Of a stretch of 64,000 bases of DNA, positions 47,111 through 58,604 are shown in pieces (position 1 is the stretch's first letter; every line of letters begins with the position of its first letter). Below the pieces are notes generated by a model that did not search any database, was not told the DNA's origin, and worked only from the letters and a program-made list of their open reading frames with translations. This stretch comes from Motacilla alba alba. Taxonomy: Eukaryota > Chordata > Aves > Passeriformes > Motacillidae. A program made the translations under genes and the position numbers. The stretch covers positions 3,478,618-3,542,617 of the forward strand of contig NC_052032.1 of the NCBI RefSeq assembly GCF_015832195.1, given 5' to 3'.

Positions 47111-47552
47111 CACACGGGGAATGGCAGGGCTAGGGCTGCCTGAGTGCAGAGCGACCCAGACGGGGCCCCCTCGGCTTCCCGGCCAAGGCAGGACGGAGCA
47201 GCCCAGCTGCTTGGGCTTGGCTTCTCCTTGCATGGCAGCTGGGGGGGAGAGCCAAGCACAGGGAGAGACAGGGGGTGTGTGCATGCACAGGGGGCTGCAA
47301 ACACCCTCCCCTCCTACATTCCCTCAGCTTGGGGGGGAAAAAAGAAGGAATAAGGAATTAGTAATTAGAAGGTGAAATCAGGACATAAAAGAAGCAGAAA
47401 ATTGTCTCAAAGGGTGCTTTTTCTTTTTAAAGGTTTCACCAAGATTTTTGCTTTTCCCCAGGGTGTCCTTTGCAAATCAGGCCTCACTGCAAAGGCTATT
47501 GGATATGACTCTGACGTCAGCAGGGAAAAGGTCCCCAGACTCTCATTAGAAA
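47111..47552. other. Unique noncoding stretch
   Basis: No gene or repeat recognised. Confidence 0.45.
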
Positions 47553-47591
47553 GGGGAAGAAAAAAAAAAGTCTATCTTTTTTTTTTTCCCC
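47553..47591. repeat. Poly(A)/poly(T) hairpin with G/C clamps
   Basis: GGGGAAG and an A-run on the left are mirrored, after the 7-base gtctatc, by a T-run and CCCC on the right. The arms are near-complementary over about 15 bases. It may be two microsatellite tracts of opposite polarity or a foldback created during replication. Confidence 0.65.
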
Positions 47592-50500
47592 TGACCAATT
47601 TAACCTTTTCAGAACAATAAACAGACTGGTTACAGGACGAAAGCAAACAAGCAAAAGGGTCGCGTGCTTTGCTGCCTGGGGACAAGGGAAGGCGTGTGGT
47701 GGCAAATGCCAAGAGCTTGAGCTGGCACTGCAGCTGGGCAGCCTGTGCTCCCCATCCTGGCTGGCTCAGCACCCAGGGGCCCCTGGGCAGCAGCGCTGTG
47801 CCCACAAACAGGGTTGCTTTTAACCCTCTGCTAGTCTGGGAACTGAACATTTCACCACCTGAGCCCGTGTGTTGGCATCAGAAAGGAGTCCTGTGAGGCT
47901 GTGGGATACAGGGACAGCTGCCTTGGATGGGGAGAGGGAGCAGCCAGTGCACCCAAAGGCAGGGATGGCTTTTGTTCCTGAGCCTGCTGCTGTCACTGCC
48001 ACAGTGACAGAAACCAGAGAGCAGGGTGACAAGCTGCTCTGCCTTGCCCCAGTGTGTGGGGACGAACTGAAATGCTGTAACCCCATCTTGCTGAAGTGGC
48101 TCCATGGCTGAACCCCTGCAGCAGCTCCCCAAATGCCCCTTGAAGACTTCCCACCCATTTTGGAGAATGCTTGGATGTCAGGGTTTGCATGATCCTTGCA
48201 CACAGGTTCTGTACAGGAGAAATGTAGGGTAATCAGCAGCTCCTCGCTGGAAAAATAAAGCACCAGTGTTCAGAGCCCTTGGTTTTCATTTTTGGGGAGG
48301 ATAGAGGTGTGAACGAAGCCCTGAGGGACCATGCTGAGTCAGGAACTGTCCCAGCCATAGAGATGTGCCCAAGTCTCTGGAAAATAAGAAATTTAACTTT
48401 TAAGATGGTATAGGGTCACACGTAAATGAAACATCCTCTCCCAAATGATAAAGATGAGGCTTGTTGGTGTGCAGTACATGGGGCTGTGCTGATGGTGCCT
48501 GGGGGACACCCAGGGTGGGCAGCAGCCCAGGGGGAATATTTGCTCATCCCATGTTATTTTGGGCCTGATTTTCCCAGTCTGGGGTGGAGAGATGCTGCTG
48601 AGCAGACCTGACAGGGCTCCTCGTGAGAACTGGGCTGCTGCCCTTCTGCAGGAAGGGGAGGAAAAATCCCTGAGGTGGGAAAAAGACACTGTGAGTGGCA
48701 GATCCAGCTGATGGAGGAGGGAGAACCCAAGGGCTGGGCAGCTTCTCCAGCCTTCCTCTTCCATCTGGAGCCATGCTGGACCTCCCTGCTCCCCACCCCT
48801 TCTATATGGATTTGTTCTCCTGGGGGATTCTGCATGGTTTCCCTCTCCTCTTTCTGGGTGCCCTTGTGCCCTGAGCAGCCCATTCCCTTGGCCCCGCACC
48901 TTCTCCCATGCTCTCCACGGAGTGAGGAGACAACTCCCCACCTGGCACAGTGGGACTCTGCATTAAATAGAGTCTAAAGCCACAGCACTCCATCCCACAG
49001 CTCTCCCATCCCACTCAAGGAGTTTTCCTTGGTCCCCACTGCCGTGTAGGGATGCACAGCTCTTCTCCCTGCTGCCAGTGATGGAACCACGCCGGGGCTG
49101 GATACCAGTTGCCCCAGTTCAGCTGTGCTGGCGAGAAAGAGGACAGGAGTTTTGGCCAGATCTCCACCCAGCCACGTCCCTGCAGGGTGGGGAGGGAGGA
49201 AGCACGGAGGCCGCTCTGGGCTGGCTGGCCCCTGGCTTGGCTTGCCTGCGCTGGGGCGGGTGCAGACAGGGCTCTTCCCTCTCCCTTTTCCTTTCCATTT
49301 TGCACGTCACTGTCCAGGGCAGTGAACGTGGAGCCCATCAGCTCAGAAAGCTGGGATTGCTTTCCCACTGCTCCCCTGTCACTCACAGCGTCACATCTGT
49401 CCTGTGGCACTGCCACACACGCTCGGGTGGAAGCCTCAGCCCTTCCCTGAGGTTTGATGGGCATGTGCTGGGCTGGACAAGCCCAGGATGGGTTGCAGGA
49501 ACCTTTCTGGGACAGACAGGTGATAAACCCTGTGCAACAGGGCTGGAACCTCTTCAGGTTGGGTCCAGGACATTTTCTCGGCTGACACTGAACACACGAG
49601 GGGGTGGAGCTCATCAGCAGTGGATAGGGAAAGCAGTCCTGTTATTTTTGGGATTAGGATGCAATCTCCTCAATTGCCTGCCTCTGGCACAGTCCCTCCT
49701 GCGCTGGCCATGGCTCAGAACTTTCTCAAACCCCACAGAGCATCAAAAGGTGCTGAACCTCGTCAAAGGAGAGGAGGCAGAAAACAACTGGAGATTCCCA
49801 GCTTCTTTTGCTCACCTGGTCTAAGCCTTCGCCTTTGCAGACATTCATTCCAGCTTCCCCTGAGTTCCATTCTCCCCTTTCAGTTCCCCACCCTGGCTAA
49901 GCCCCCAGCCCAGCAAGGCCAGCCTAACTCAGACATCACCTTGATTTTACCCCAAGGAGGCTCATGGGGGGAATGCCCACCTGCCAGCCCCAAAAGCAGC
50001 TTTGTGTTGTACAGGATAATCCTAGGGGGGTGGTGATAAAAATCTCCTCATCCCCATGGAAATTGAGCCATGTTCCTCACATACCTCCACTAATTCAATT
50101 TTACCCTGTCTGAACAGACCTGCCAAACCTTTATTTTTCTTTCATCTTGAGAAGTTCACAGCAGAGGGGTACAGCGGGCAGAGGGGAGGGTAGGGGGCAC
50201 GAGGGAGGGGTGGGCTCTCTCCTGCCTCTCCTGAACCTGATCTCTGCAAGAAATGGTCATGCTTGGTCCTCTTCAGGCAGGGTTCATTACTCTCTTTTCA
50301 AAACATGTGGCTGGGTATGAAGGGGAAGAGAAGTCTGGAGTAAATATGTAATTGCTTGGAAATACCTGGGGCAGGAGGCAGTGGATGTTGGATTTAGGTG
50401 AGGATAAGGGACAGAAGCCCCTGAAAAGCATCCACTGCAGTTCTGCTATCACTGCTTAGCCTGCCGTGGACCACAGCTTGCCTCACCCTTAGTCTCCACT

Positions 50501-50641
50501 TCAGAGATGCCTCACTTGGGACTCCCAGCCCCAGCACACCCTCCTGGTGCTCTCTCCTGTGCCAGGCTCCCCCAGCAGACCTTGGCCCTGCCCTGCAGGA
50601 CCACGTCAGCATTTATACAGGGTCACAGATCAGCATCTTAT
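47592..50641. other. Unique noncoding stretch
   Basis: About 3 kb without a supported gene. The 248-codon plus-strand ORF at 49078-49824 overlaps a 199-codon minus-strand ORF at 49015-49614 and a plus-strand ORF in another frame. None shows a domain, and the region is GC-rich, so these are treated as chance. Confidence 0.55.
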
Positions 50642-50868
50642 CAGAGAATCATAGAATGGTTGGGGTTGGAAGGGACCTTAAAGCTCCACTTGTTCCCATC
50701 CCCTACTTGGGACACCTTCCACAGTGCTCCAAGCCCTGTCCCACCTGTCCTTGAACACCTGCAGGGATGGGGCAGCCCCAGCTTCTCTGGGCACCCTGTG
50801 CCAGGGCCTCCCCACCCTCACAGGGAAGAATTTTTCCAGAGATCTAATCTAACCTCCCCCTTCAGTAA
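50642..50868 (-). mobile_element. CR1 LINE 3' fragment, antisense
   Basis: agagaatcatagaatggttg, gttggaagggaccttaaagc, tccaagccctgtcccacctg, cagcttctctgggcaccctg, tgccagggcctccccaccct and ctaatctaacc form the reverse complement of a CR1 tail of the passerine type. It includes the 3' terminal signature (reading catagaatgg on the plus strand). It is about 225 bases, 5'-truncated, and among the better preserved copies here. Confidence 0.95.
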
Positions 50869-51380
50869 GGACACTTGTGACTGCCACACCAGTGCTGTGA
50901 GTGGCAGGGACCTAGATAAGGGCAATTCTTGGGAACAAAACATGCTGCAAAAAGATCTTCTGGATCTCCTGGAGGGCTCCTTGGGTTTGCATTTGCACTA
51001 GCAGATGTTTTTAGCCCCTGCAACAGCATCTGCAGCTAAATGGCTCTGCAAAACCCTGATGGACTGTGTGACATCTGACACAGCACAGGGTCTGGGCACA
51101 AGAAATCCAAAAAGGTGTCTTTACACAGAGATGATCCTTTAAAGTCCATACAAGACCCATACTCCGAGAATACACACAGGGAAACTGCTGCCTCCATGTC
51201 CCTGAGTCTGCCAGGAGATTTCCTGGTGGGCAAATAACTGTACAAGCAAATGCATTTTCACAGGAGATTTGGTCTGGAGCCCTGGGTCTGGTCCAGCACC
51301 AGGGCTGACACTGGAAAGCAGATGAGAAGTGACCTGTTGAGCCATCAGCCTGAAAGTCTCAGCCTCTAATTGCAGCTGGG
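50869..51380. other. Unique noncoding stretch
   Basis: About 500 bases with no gene or repeat recognised. Confidence 0.45.
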
Positions 51381-51490
51381 ACTCTGAGCAACCTGGTCTA
51401 GTGGAAGGTGTCCCTGCCCATGGCTGGGGCTTGGAAAATATGATCTCCAAGGTCTCTTCCAACCCAAACCATTCCATGATTCTGTGATTC
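51381..51490 (+). mobile_element. CR1 LINE 3' fragment, sense
   Basis: actctgagcaacctggtcta, gtggaaggtgtccctgccc, ggtctcttccaacccaaacc and the 3' end attccatgattctgtgattc show the CR1 tail with two copies of the terminal octamer-like motif. It is strongly 5'-truncated. Confidence 0.93.
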
Positions 51491-51810
51491 CTCACAAGCC
51501 CTTCAGGTGTGATTTTCTGCAGGTAGCACAAGAAGGCAGGTCATTATGGAGAGCCAGGACCAGGCTCTCAGTTTCCAAAGGAAGTCTGATTTTGAGCCCT
51601 TTCAAAAACTTATCCCAAATGGAGCATGGATTGATTAGGTCTGTTGGTGCCAAATGCAACTGTTCAACTGAACCTGGAAAAATGTGAAGCAAGGAGTCAA
51701 ATGCCAAGAGTCTGCTGAAATTACTAACGAGGGTGTGCAAGCTTCTGGAGGTCCCAGTCATCAGAGATGAGAGGCAGGAAGAGGAGGAAATTTGGATTCT
51801 AGTAAGGAAA
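51491..51810. other. Unique spacer between two inverted CR1 tails
   Basis: About 320 bases with no repeat or gene recognised. Confidence 0.45.
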
Positions 51811-51935
51811 CAGAATCAAGAAATGGAAGAGACCTTAGAGATCATCTTGTTCAAATGGCTGCCATGGGCAGAGACACCTTCCACCAGACCAGGTTGCTCA
51901 GAGTCTCATCCAGCCTGGTCCTGAGCACTTCCTGG
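51811..51935 (-). mobile_element. CR1 LINE 3' fragment, antisense
   Basis: cagaatcaagaaatggaaga, gaccttagagatcatcttg, gccatgggcagagacacctt and ccaccagaccaggttgctca form the reverse complement of a CR1 tail. It faces the sense copy at 51381-51490 tail-to-tail across about 320 bases. Confidence 0.9.
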
Positions 51936-52003
51936 AATCTGAAGTCTACAGTTTATTGCATATCAACACATAGAAAATATGGAATTCAGTAATGCTTGCA
52001 GGA

Positions 52004-52029
52004 TTTTTTTAAAAAAAATTATATATTTA

Positions 52030-52072
<43 letters not shown>

Positions 52073-52075
52073 CAA
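52004..52075. repeat. (AT)n microsatellite with T/A flank
   Basis: A T7A8 block is followed by atatttatatat and a run of about ten uninterrupted AT units, then gtatatatacac. Long (AT)n tracts are self-complementary, can extrude cruciforms and are length-variable. Confidence 0.95.
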
Positions 52076-52428
52076 AAAACCTGGTAAGATCCAACATGCA
52101 CAAAAAGACTAAACCTGAGGGCATTTTACATTTTATTACTTTACATATTACTGAAGCCTTGATGTATTTCATACTTCCAAACAGCCTACACTGAGTAGTT
52201 GTAACATCTACAGCCTCTCATGGCTACTTGAAATGCAAATTAACAACATATTCCAGTCTGATTTAACCTTCACATTGAATAACTCAGGTTTTTGGCCCTT
52301 TTTTTTTCCTTCTCTCTGCCCCTTTTTTCTAATTTTGTTGTGAGATTACCCACTAGTTTTCTTTTAAACCTTAAATTACTCTCATGCATTCTCTGCATTA
52401 GTTCCACACTGAAGCTATTTGTTTGGGA
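52076..52428. other. Unique noncoding stretch
   Basis: AT-leaning sequence with no gene recognised. The downstream part could be diverged 5' sequence of the SINE that follows. Confidence 0.4.
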
Positions 52429-52530
52429 TTAGTTATACTTACCTAACTGGAGGGGTGCAGAGAGGATTACTGGGAGTTTGCAGAGGGCTCTGGCAGTGGA
52501 AAGCACTATCTAAATGCTAAGTATTATGAA
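52429..52530 (+). mobile_element. MIR-like SINE 3' fragment, sense
   Basis: tagttatacttacctaactg, ggggtgcagagaggattac and the 3' end aagcactatctaaatgctaa followed by gtattatgaag match, in order, the 3' half of an old MIR-type SINE as found in birds and turtles (tacttacctcacagggg...gaggattaa...aagcgctatataaatgctaagtattatta). The tail is the best preserved part. Confidence 0.65.
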
Positions 52531-53056
52531 GTGAGATGAGCTATTTACTGACCCCCATTGGTAATATTTCCCCCTTCAAATTGGACACAGAAATTGAAAG
52601 AGCAGAATCCTTTTTTTGGAGAGACAAATAGTGACAGAAGGCCAAGGCAAGGTCCACAAATAAAAGAAATCCTAAAACATCAGTTAAGGTCAAAAAAGGG
52701 CTGGGTTTATGAATAAGCACCAGGATCCAGAGCAGGGCAGGGAGGCTGCAGAGGGGCAGAAGGTGAACCCACACCTTGTGGGACCTTCTCTCCAGCTTTT
52801 CCCCATCATCCATCACACAAACCAAGCACCCAAACAGCTCCTCTGGCAACAACCTGCAGCCTGCCTCTTAAACAGAGAGACAGACTGAGCTCCTGTTCTT
52901 TACAAAGAGGAGTTTTACTGATGCAAAGTGACCTTTTCCTGGGCAGTGGTATCGATTGGTTCATCCTGCAGGTCCCAAGAGAGATTGGGGTCTTGTTGGG
53001 CGAGGTTTTATGTGCATACATAAGAGCAGGCAACTCTTGCCTCAGGGGCTGGGCTC
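52531..53056. other. Unique noncoding stretch
   Basis: About 500 bases with no gene or repeat recognised. Confidence 0.45.
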
Positions 53057-53098
53057 AGGGGTCCTTATGGGAACCTTCCAACCTGAAATATTCTGTGA
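53057..53098 (+). mobile_element. Short CR1 3' end remnant, sense
   Basis: ggggtccttatgggaacctt followed by ccaacctgaaatattctgtg resembles only the last 40 or so bases of a CR1 copy (ggtcccttccaacctgaaatattctatg). It is too short for subfamily assignment. Confidence 0.5.
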
Positions 53099-53553
53099 AA
53101 TACTGTCACCATCACAGCTCAGACACAGATGGCAAGAAAAAACAAAAAAAAAAAATCCAAATGAACCCATGTCTTCAACAAATTTACCACAATGGTATTT
53201 ATTGAGGTGGGAGGGTTAAGGGGAACATGGCCTTTTTACCCAGCACAGACCCTGCACTTTGAGCTGAACCTCTCCCAGTCACAGCCTGGAGAATCCAGAG
53301 AGAGGAGGAGGAAGGAGGGAGAGAGCACAAGGATGAAGAGAAAAATGGCTCTGTGTACACATGGAAGCTTCAGGAGAAAGCTTTGAGAGAACATGATGAG
53401 GAGATGGGGACAGTGAGAGGATCCTTGTTGAGGAGCCTGTGGTGGAGGTGATGAATTTGAAAGTGTTGAGAAGAAACTCAGAAATATTAAAGAGGTCAAT
53501 ATCCAAGAGGGAAAGGGATGGACTAACATTACAGGGTTGAGTGATGGAGCTCT
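53099..53553. other. Unique noncoding stretch
   Basis: Includes an A-run near 53147-53156 and a GA-rich section at 53296-53345. No gene is recognised. Confidence 0.45.
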
Positions 53554-53655
53554 GATCAGCCTGGTTGAGCTGAAGATGTCCCTGCTCACTTCAGGGGAAT
53601 TTGGCTACATGGTCTGTGAAGGTCCCCTACAACTCAAACCATTCCATGATCCTAA
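53554..53655 (+). mobile_element. CR1 LINE 3' fragment, sense, worn
   Basis: cagcctggttgagctgaaga, tgtccctgctcacttcaggg, gtctgtgaaggtccccta and caactcaaaccattccatga follow the order of a CR1 tail, with many substitutions. It is 5'-truncated. Confidence 0.75.
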
Positions 53656-55227
53656 TACAGGCTCTGGGGTGGGATTCTTCTCCCAGAAAAGAGTCCCAAG
53701 TTCTCCTGTCCTCAATTCCTCAGCTCCTGGCATGGGCAGATGGTGAACACACAGTGAGAACCTCCCAGGGGAGACAGCACCAGCCAGAGGGGTCTGATCA
53801 TGTGTGAGGAGACAGGCAAAGTAGGCAGAGGTCTCACACCTCCCAGATGAGCCACTGCAGCATGAGGAGGGTGGGGGAATGGTGTTTGGGATTAGATGTT
53901 GGCTAACAGCTAACACAGAGGAATATGTGTACAAAACCTGACCCTTTTTTTCCCATTTTCTTCTCCAGGCAGAACAGTTGGCCAAACAACAGCTATAAAC
54001 TTCCCTAGCAAACCCCATCTCACTGAGTATTCCTCCAGAATGGAACTCAGCAGGAAAAAGTCAGCACAGGCACCATGAGTGCATCTTCACAGATGCAGCT
54101 TCCACACCATGGCTGGACAGGACAGGAAATCCTCATCCACAAAACCAGTGGAAAAAAGAGGAGACACCATCCTCCAGCCCCCACGCTTCACCCACCAGGG
54201 ACCAACACATCTATATTGTCCTTTTCCCCAGCCACAATTATACCATGAATTTGACCTTAGGTTTTGTAACAGTCTGGGGTGCCGAACATGCCATTCTTGA
54301 CATAGCTGATGTTTGTGAAAGAAGCAAATGAAAGAAGGAATAAATAAGCAAGGGCCCGGCCGCAGACTGCGCCGTTTCCGTTGTGGTTGACATTTACAGC
54401 CTACGGTGGCTGTGGTGAGGATGACAAACCGGGGTGGCCAGTGGTGCTGCCAGGCAGGGCACCGAGGGCAGGGCTGTGGGGTCAGTGAAGGACTGGTGGG
54501 CACCCACCCTGCAGGGATCCCTCCCAGCCCTCAGCATCGCCGCAAACGCTCACAGGCTCTGCAGTGGGTGCCTTGGCTCTATGGCTCATCACACTGCTGG
54601 GATGTGCTCGCCCAGAAATTATTCTGGAAAGCTGTGGAGTGAATTTGTGGGGGGTAATGGCTTAGTTCAGCCTTTAATTTCCTCTGGCAGAGGTAAAATC
54701 CTGTTAGCTTGACCTTCCTGACCTACTCAATAATCTCAGGCAGGCATCTCCAGCCACTCAGGCCATGGGCAAGGAGGTGCCCCACCATACACCATGCTTG
54801 GTCCCAGCAGGGACCACCAGCCCCTAACAGACCCACGACACTTCATGGAGGACTCTTGGGAAGCTCCCTCAATTATCCAGGAATCCAGACAATCTCCCTA
54901 ATGGGGAAAAGGCAATCTCTTGCTGATTGCTCCTACCAGCAGAGAGAAGGAGTATGGCTCCTCATTCTCTCTGCAAGCTTTAAGAGCATGCAAAATCCAG
55001 CATTTGCAAGATAATTTGGTGGTCACAGGGGACTGGGTTTTATTCCTCAATCGAAAACTGGCTATTAAACATCATTTAAAGAACAAAATAAAAATAAAAC
55101 AGCAATTTCTTCTTTTATTCTCTCCCTATCATCATCATTAACCTTCTATCTGCGTAATATCCCTTTGCCAAGGATCTTCAACGGAGCAATAAAATTTTAG
55201 TACTTAAACCTTATCAGTGCTCTGGAA
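53656..55227. other. Unique noncoding stretch with a CG-containing island-like patch
   Basis: No gene recognised. At 54350-54430 a compact patch with several CG sites (gggcccggccgcagactgc, gccgtttccgttgtggttg, cctacggtggctgtgg) lies between AT-rich flanks and looks unlike its surroundings. Confidence 0.45.
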
Positions 55228-55360
55228 GGGAGTATTCTCCTCATTTCAGAGAGAGGGAAACCAAGGCACAAAGAACTGAAATGACCTGCTCAAAGTCACA
55301 CTGAAAATTATTAGTCAAGCCAGGAATAGATTCCCCAAGCCCTGAACCCCGGGAGGCAGC
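55228..55360 (-). mobile_element. MIR-like SINE, antisense
   Basis: The plus strand shows cctcatttcagagagaggga, aaccaaggcacaaagaactg, ctgctcaaagtcacactg, ttagtcaagccaggaatag and aagccctgaacc, the ordered reverse complement of the MIR core (ctcattttacagatgaggaaactgaggcacagagaag...cttgcccaaggtcacacagctagtaagtggcagagc...aatagaaccc). This is the clearest MIR-like copy in the window. Confidence 0.75.
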
Positions 55361-57138
55361 GGCCCACAGGTATGCTGCTCTTACAGGCCAATTAGCTTTT
55401 ATGGAAACGTTTAAGGAAACATTTCCTTTCATAGACTCTGCCTGCTAATTTACTCCCGAGCTTTGTCATCTGCGAGGGAAAGTGTCTCAGTTTTAGGCTG
55501 CCATGGCTCCTTCCCTGGCTTGAGACAAATGTGCTTTCAGGCAGATCTGACAGCACAGAGCACCCCGCTACACGCTGCTTAGAAAGGGCTGGGAGAGGTT
55601 TTTCTGTGGGTCCCTGCCTACTAATTAGGTGTGATTGCAGAGAGTTGGTCAAAGCAGAGGGCTCTGCACACAGACACAACGCTGGGGACGCCGGGGCTCC
55701 GGTGCTGAGGCAGAATTTGCTCCCCAGCACGCTGCTCTGGGCAGGGCTGCTGGGCTTGAGCTGATTCTCCACCCAAATCCTCACTGGCACTGCGCTGCCT
55801 TTACAAAGGGAAAGGAAAGCGAGGCAGGGGCAGAAGAGAGGAGGGCAGAAAGGATGGGAGTGGGTGAGCTGGTGCAGGAGAAAAGCAGCCCCTTGTTTGC
55901 CTTCCACGGCTCTTCGTGGAGAAACAGTTAATGGGCTGGGAGGTTTCCACCCTTCCAGGACGGAGCCTTTTCCTCCCCTTTCGAGTGCCCCCTGCCTTCC
56001 TCCTCCAGCGACTGGGAAGCTGTGACTGCTCTACACCGCTGACACCTCGGCTGCTCTGGAAACCCATGAACTGTTTGAGAAAGGTCAGCTGGCAGCCGCT
56101 GCATCCCTTCTCCTGCCTTCCCAGCCCGGATGGCCTTGGGCAGTGCAGGAGCCCCCTCTGTAGGCAAAGACCCACAGTTACCAGCTTATCCTGCTCCTTG
56201 ACACGTTTTTTCTCCCCCTCTTTGTCCACCCCGACCCCTCTTAATCCATCCCAACCCAAGCCCCACCGCGGGGCCAGAGGGAGAGTGAGGCTGCAGAGCT
56301 TGGTGCCAGCTGGGGACGAGGGCTCTACAGCCAGTCCCATTACACGTGATGTGGACTGAGGCTGGGCATCCCACAGGACAGCAGATTTGCCATCAGAAGA
56401 CCTGATACCTTGCCAATAAAATAAGCAAATAAAATAAGCATGACCCTGCAGAGCACCAGGCTTTGGTTGTTTCCCAGGTCCTCTCTCCAGGCTCACCAAA
56501 GCCATCACCTATTTTTCCCTGGTCTCCTGCCAAACCCAGCTCCCCAGCACTGCACAAGCCCTTTCTCAGCCCCTTGGTGCCATGGTGCACTTATTCCCAG
56601 TACAACAGAAGGAACTCATCTGCTCCTCCTCATCCTGCACCTCCTCATCCTAGCTCTGCACATCATCCAGGTGAGGCTCCCCAGCATTGCCACATCTGCC
56701 CCAAACCAGTCCTAAACCCAGTTTTGCTTCAAAACAACCCCATTTAGTTCATAACCTATACTGCAGAATCCACCCCCGAGAACTCATGAACACCAGACTG
56801 GAAGTAGCAGAGGCAAAATTCCTGCCTGGATGTAAACAAGCTCCTTTCTTCCCAAAAGAAGAGCCTTTGTGGGGGTGGGAGGTTAGCTGCTGAGTCAAGG
56901 TCTTCTGGCTGTCATTATCAGCCACTACAACCACAAAAACTTGACCACAGCCTTTAAAATAAGTGTGGATTTGCCCGTGTTTCCTGCTCTCTGTCCCCAG
57001 CAGTTACAGATCCTCCTCCCTGGAGATGCTCAGCCTGTGTCCACTGCATCCCTTTCCATTCTGCCAGCCCTGCCACACCCTGCACTCAGCCATACACCCA
57101 GAGTGCTTCCTGCAGCCTCGGAAGGATTTGCTAACATA
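55361..57138. other. Unique noncoding stretch
   Basis: GC-moderate with a few CG sites near 55680-55705. ORFs of 147 codons (plus) and 235 codons (minus) overlap at 55801-56508 and lack domains. A short direct repeat of ctcctcatcctgcac lies at about 56626-56650. No gene supported. Confidence 0.5.
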
Positions 57139-57560
57139 CAGAATTACAGAATCATGGGATGGTTTGCGTTGGAAGGGACCTTAAAAACCATCTTCTTCCA
57201 ATCCCCTGCCATGGGCAGGGACAACTCCCACTATCCCAGGGTGCTCCAAGCCCTGTCCAACCTGGCCTTGGGCACTACCAGGGATCCAGGGGCAGCCACA
57301 GCTTCTCTGGGCACCCTGTGCCAGGGCCTGCCCATCCTCATAGTCAAGAATTTCTTCCCAATATTCCATCTAACCCTGACCTCGGTCAGTTTGAAGCCAT
57401 TCCCCCTTGTCCTCCTACTCCCAGCCCATGTCCAAAGTCCCTCTCCAGCTCTCTTGGAGCCCCTTTAGGAACAGGAAGGGCCCTGGAACTTTCTCCTCTC
57501 CAGGCTGAACAACCCCAGCTCTCTTTTTCCACAGGACAGCAAGAACCTCTCATTTTGGAT
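57139..57560 (-). mobile_element. CR1 LINE 3' fragment, antisense (longest copy)
   Basis: At about 420 bases this is the most complete CR1 tail in the window. The plus strand runs cagaattacagaatcatggg, gcgttggaagggacctt, aatcccctgccatgggcagg, ctccaagccctgtccaacct, agcttctctgggcaccctg, agaatttcttcccaatattc, gtttgaagccattccccc, gtccctctccagctctcttg, tctcctctccaggctgaaca and accccagctctct, all in CR1 order. It is noncoding and 5'-truncated before the reverse transcriptase region. Confidence 0.97.
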
Positions 57561-58604
57561 GGTCTCTAGGTGGGAGAAACATCCTCTTACCCACCCCTGG
57601 CTCCCTCTGTCTGAAGCCCAAGACGTGCTACTGCTCACACAGACATGCCCCATGACAAAAGAGGGGGGCAAAATTAGAAAGGAAGATGATGAAGACCCAA
57701 AGCTAAGTTGTAGGCACCTGAAATAACTTGATTTCTCTAGTGCTCTGGGAGCACTCCCTGAGATGTAACATTACTCATTTTCATTTGGAGAAGTTTCAGT
57801 GTGTAGCAAAAATATCTCAGGCTCAGTAATGAGGCAAGAAATCGTGCTTACGTAGCTGAGCAAGTAACATCACTCAACTTTCCTGTCCTTGTGGTGGATG
57901 AAAAATGATTGGAGAATAAATTAGTCCTAATAAATGCAGGATTCTGATCAGGCATACAAACCCAGCAATGTGTCTGCAGGACGAGCAATTGATGAAGTCA
58001 TTGCTTCAAAGGTGCCTTGATGCAATTAGTCACCTGTAAAACATGCAGCAGAGGAGAAAATCCCACTCCTTTTGTTAAGGAGCAGGAAAATGCTCCGCGT
58101 GTCCGAGTGATTTATGGGATACAGTGCAGCAAAATTAGAGCGTGAGGCAATTAGGGTCGTTCTCTTGGAGATAAAAGGCTGAGGGGGAGATGAGTGAAGG
58201 GATGGACAGGATGCAGAAGGGCCAGATGGAGGCACGATGCCAACACCACGTTTCTGTGCTGCTGGTTTTTAACAGGGATTATTTCCCCCTCACACAAATC
58301 ATTGTGGGGGGAAACCAGGCTGCACATGTAAAATTGGTGCCACTGAGGATGAACCAAGTCATTAATCACCGGCGTGAGTATCCGTAATTAGAGCTGCCGG
58401 GAGTCACAGGAGCAAGAGTCAAAGGCTCTAACAGGATTATGGATAGATCTGGATTGTTTTATGACTGATATTTATTAGCAGATAAAAGGAATGTGCCTGA
58501 GGATGAGCACAGGGGCAGGGAAGAAGGCATTTCCCATCCTGACCCTGCAGCCCGGCTTTTGCACCCACAGCACTGTGTGCCCACCACTGACCATTCAGAG
58601 AAGG
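57561..58604. other. Unique noncoding stretch with candidate conserved elements
   Basis: No gene or repeat recognised. Segments at about 58020-58180 (gatgcaattagtcacctg, gctccgcgtgtccgagtg, gcgtgaggcaattagggtcg) and 58320-58480 (aagtcattaatcaccggcg, gagtatccgtaattagagc) combine CG sites with TAAT-type cores, a texture often seen in developmental enhancers. Conservation is not testable here. Confidence 0.4.

Noticed and set aside
49078..49824. 248-codon plus-strand ORF
   Set aside because: A 199-codon minus-strand ORF and another plus-strand frame are open over the same region. There is no domain or codon signature.
55801..56508. 235-codon minus-strand ORF
   Set aside because: Overlaps a 147-codon plus-strand ORF, has low-complexity Gly/Arg/Lys composition and no recognised family.
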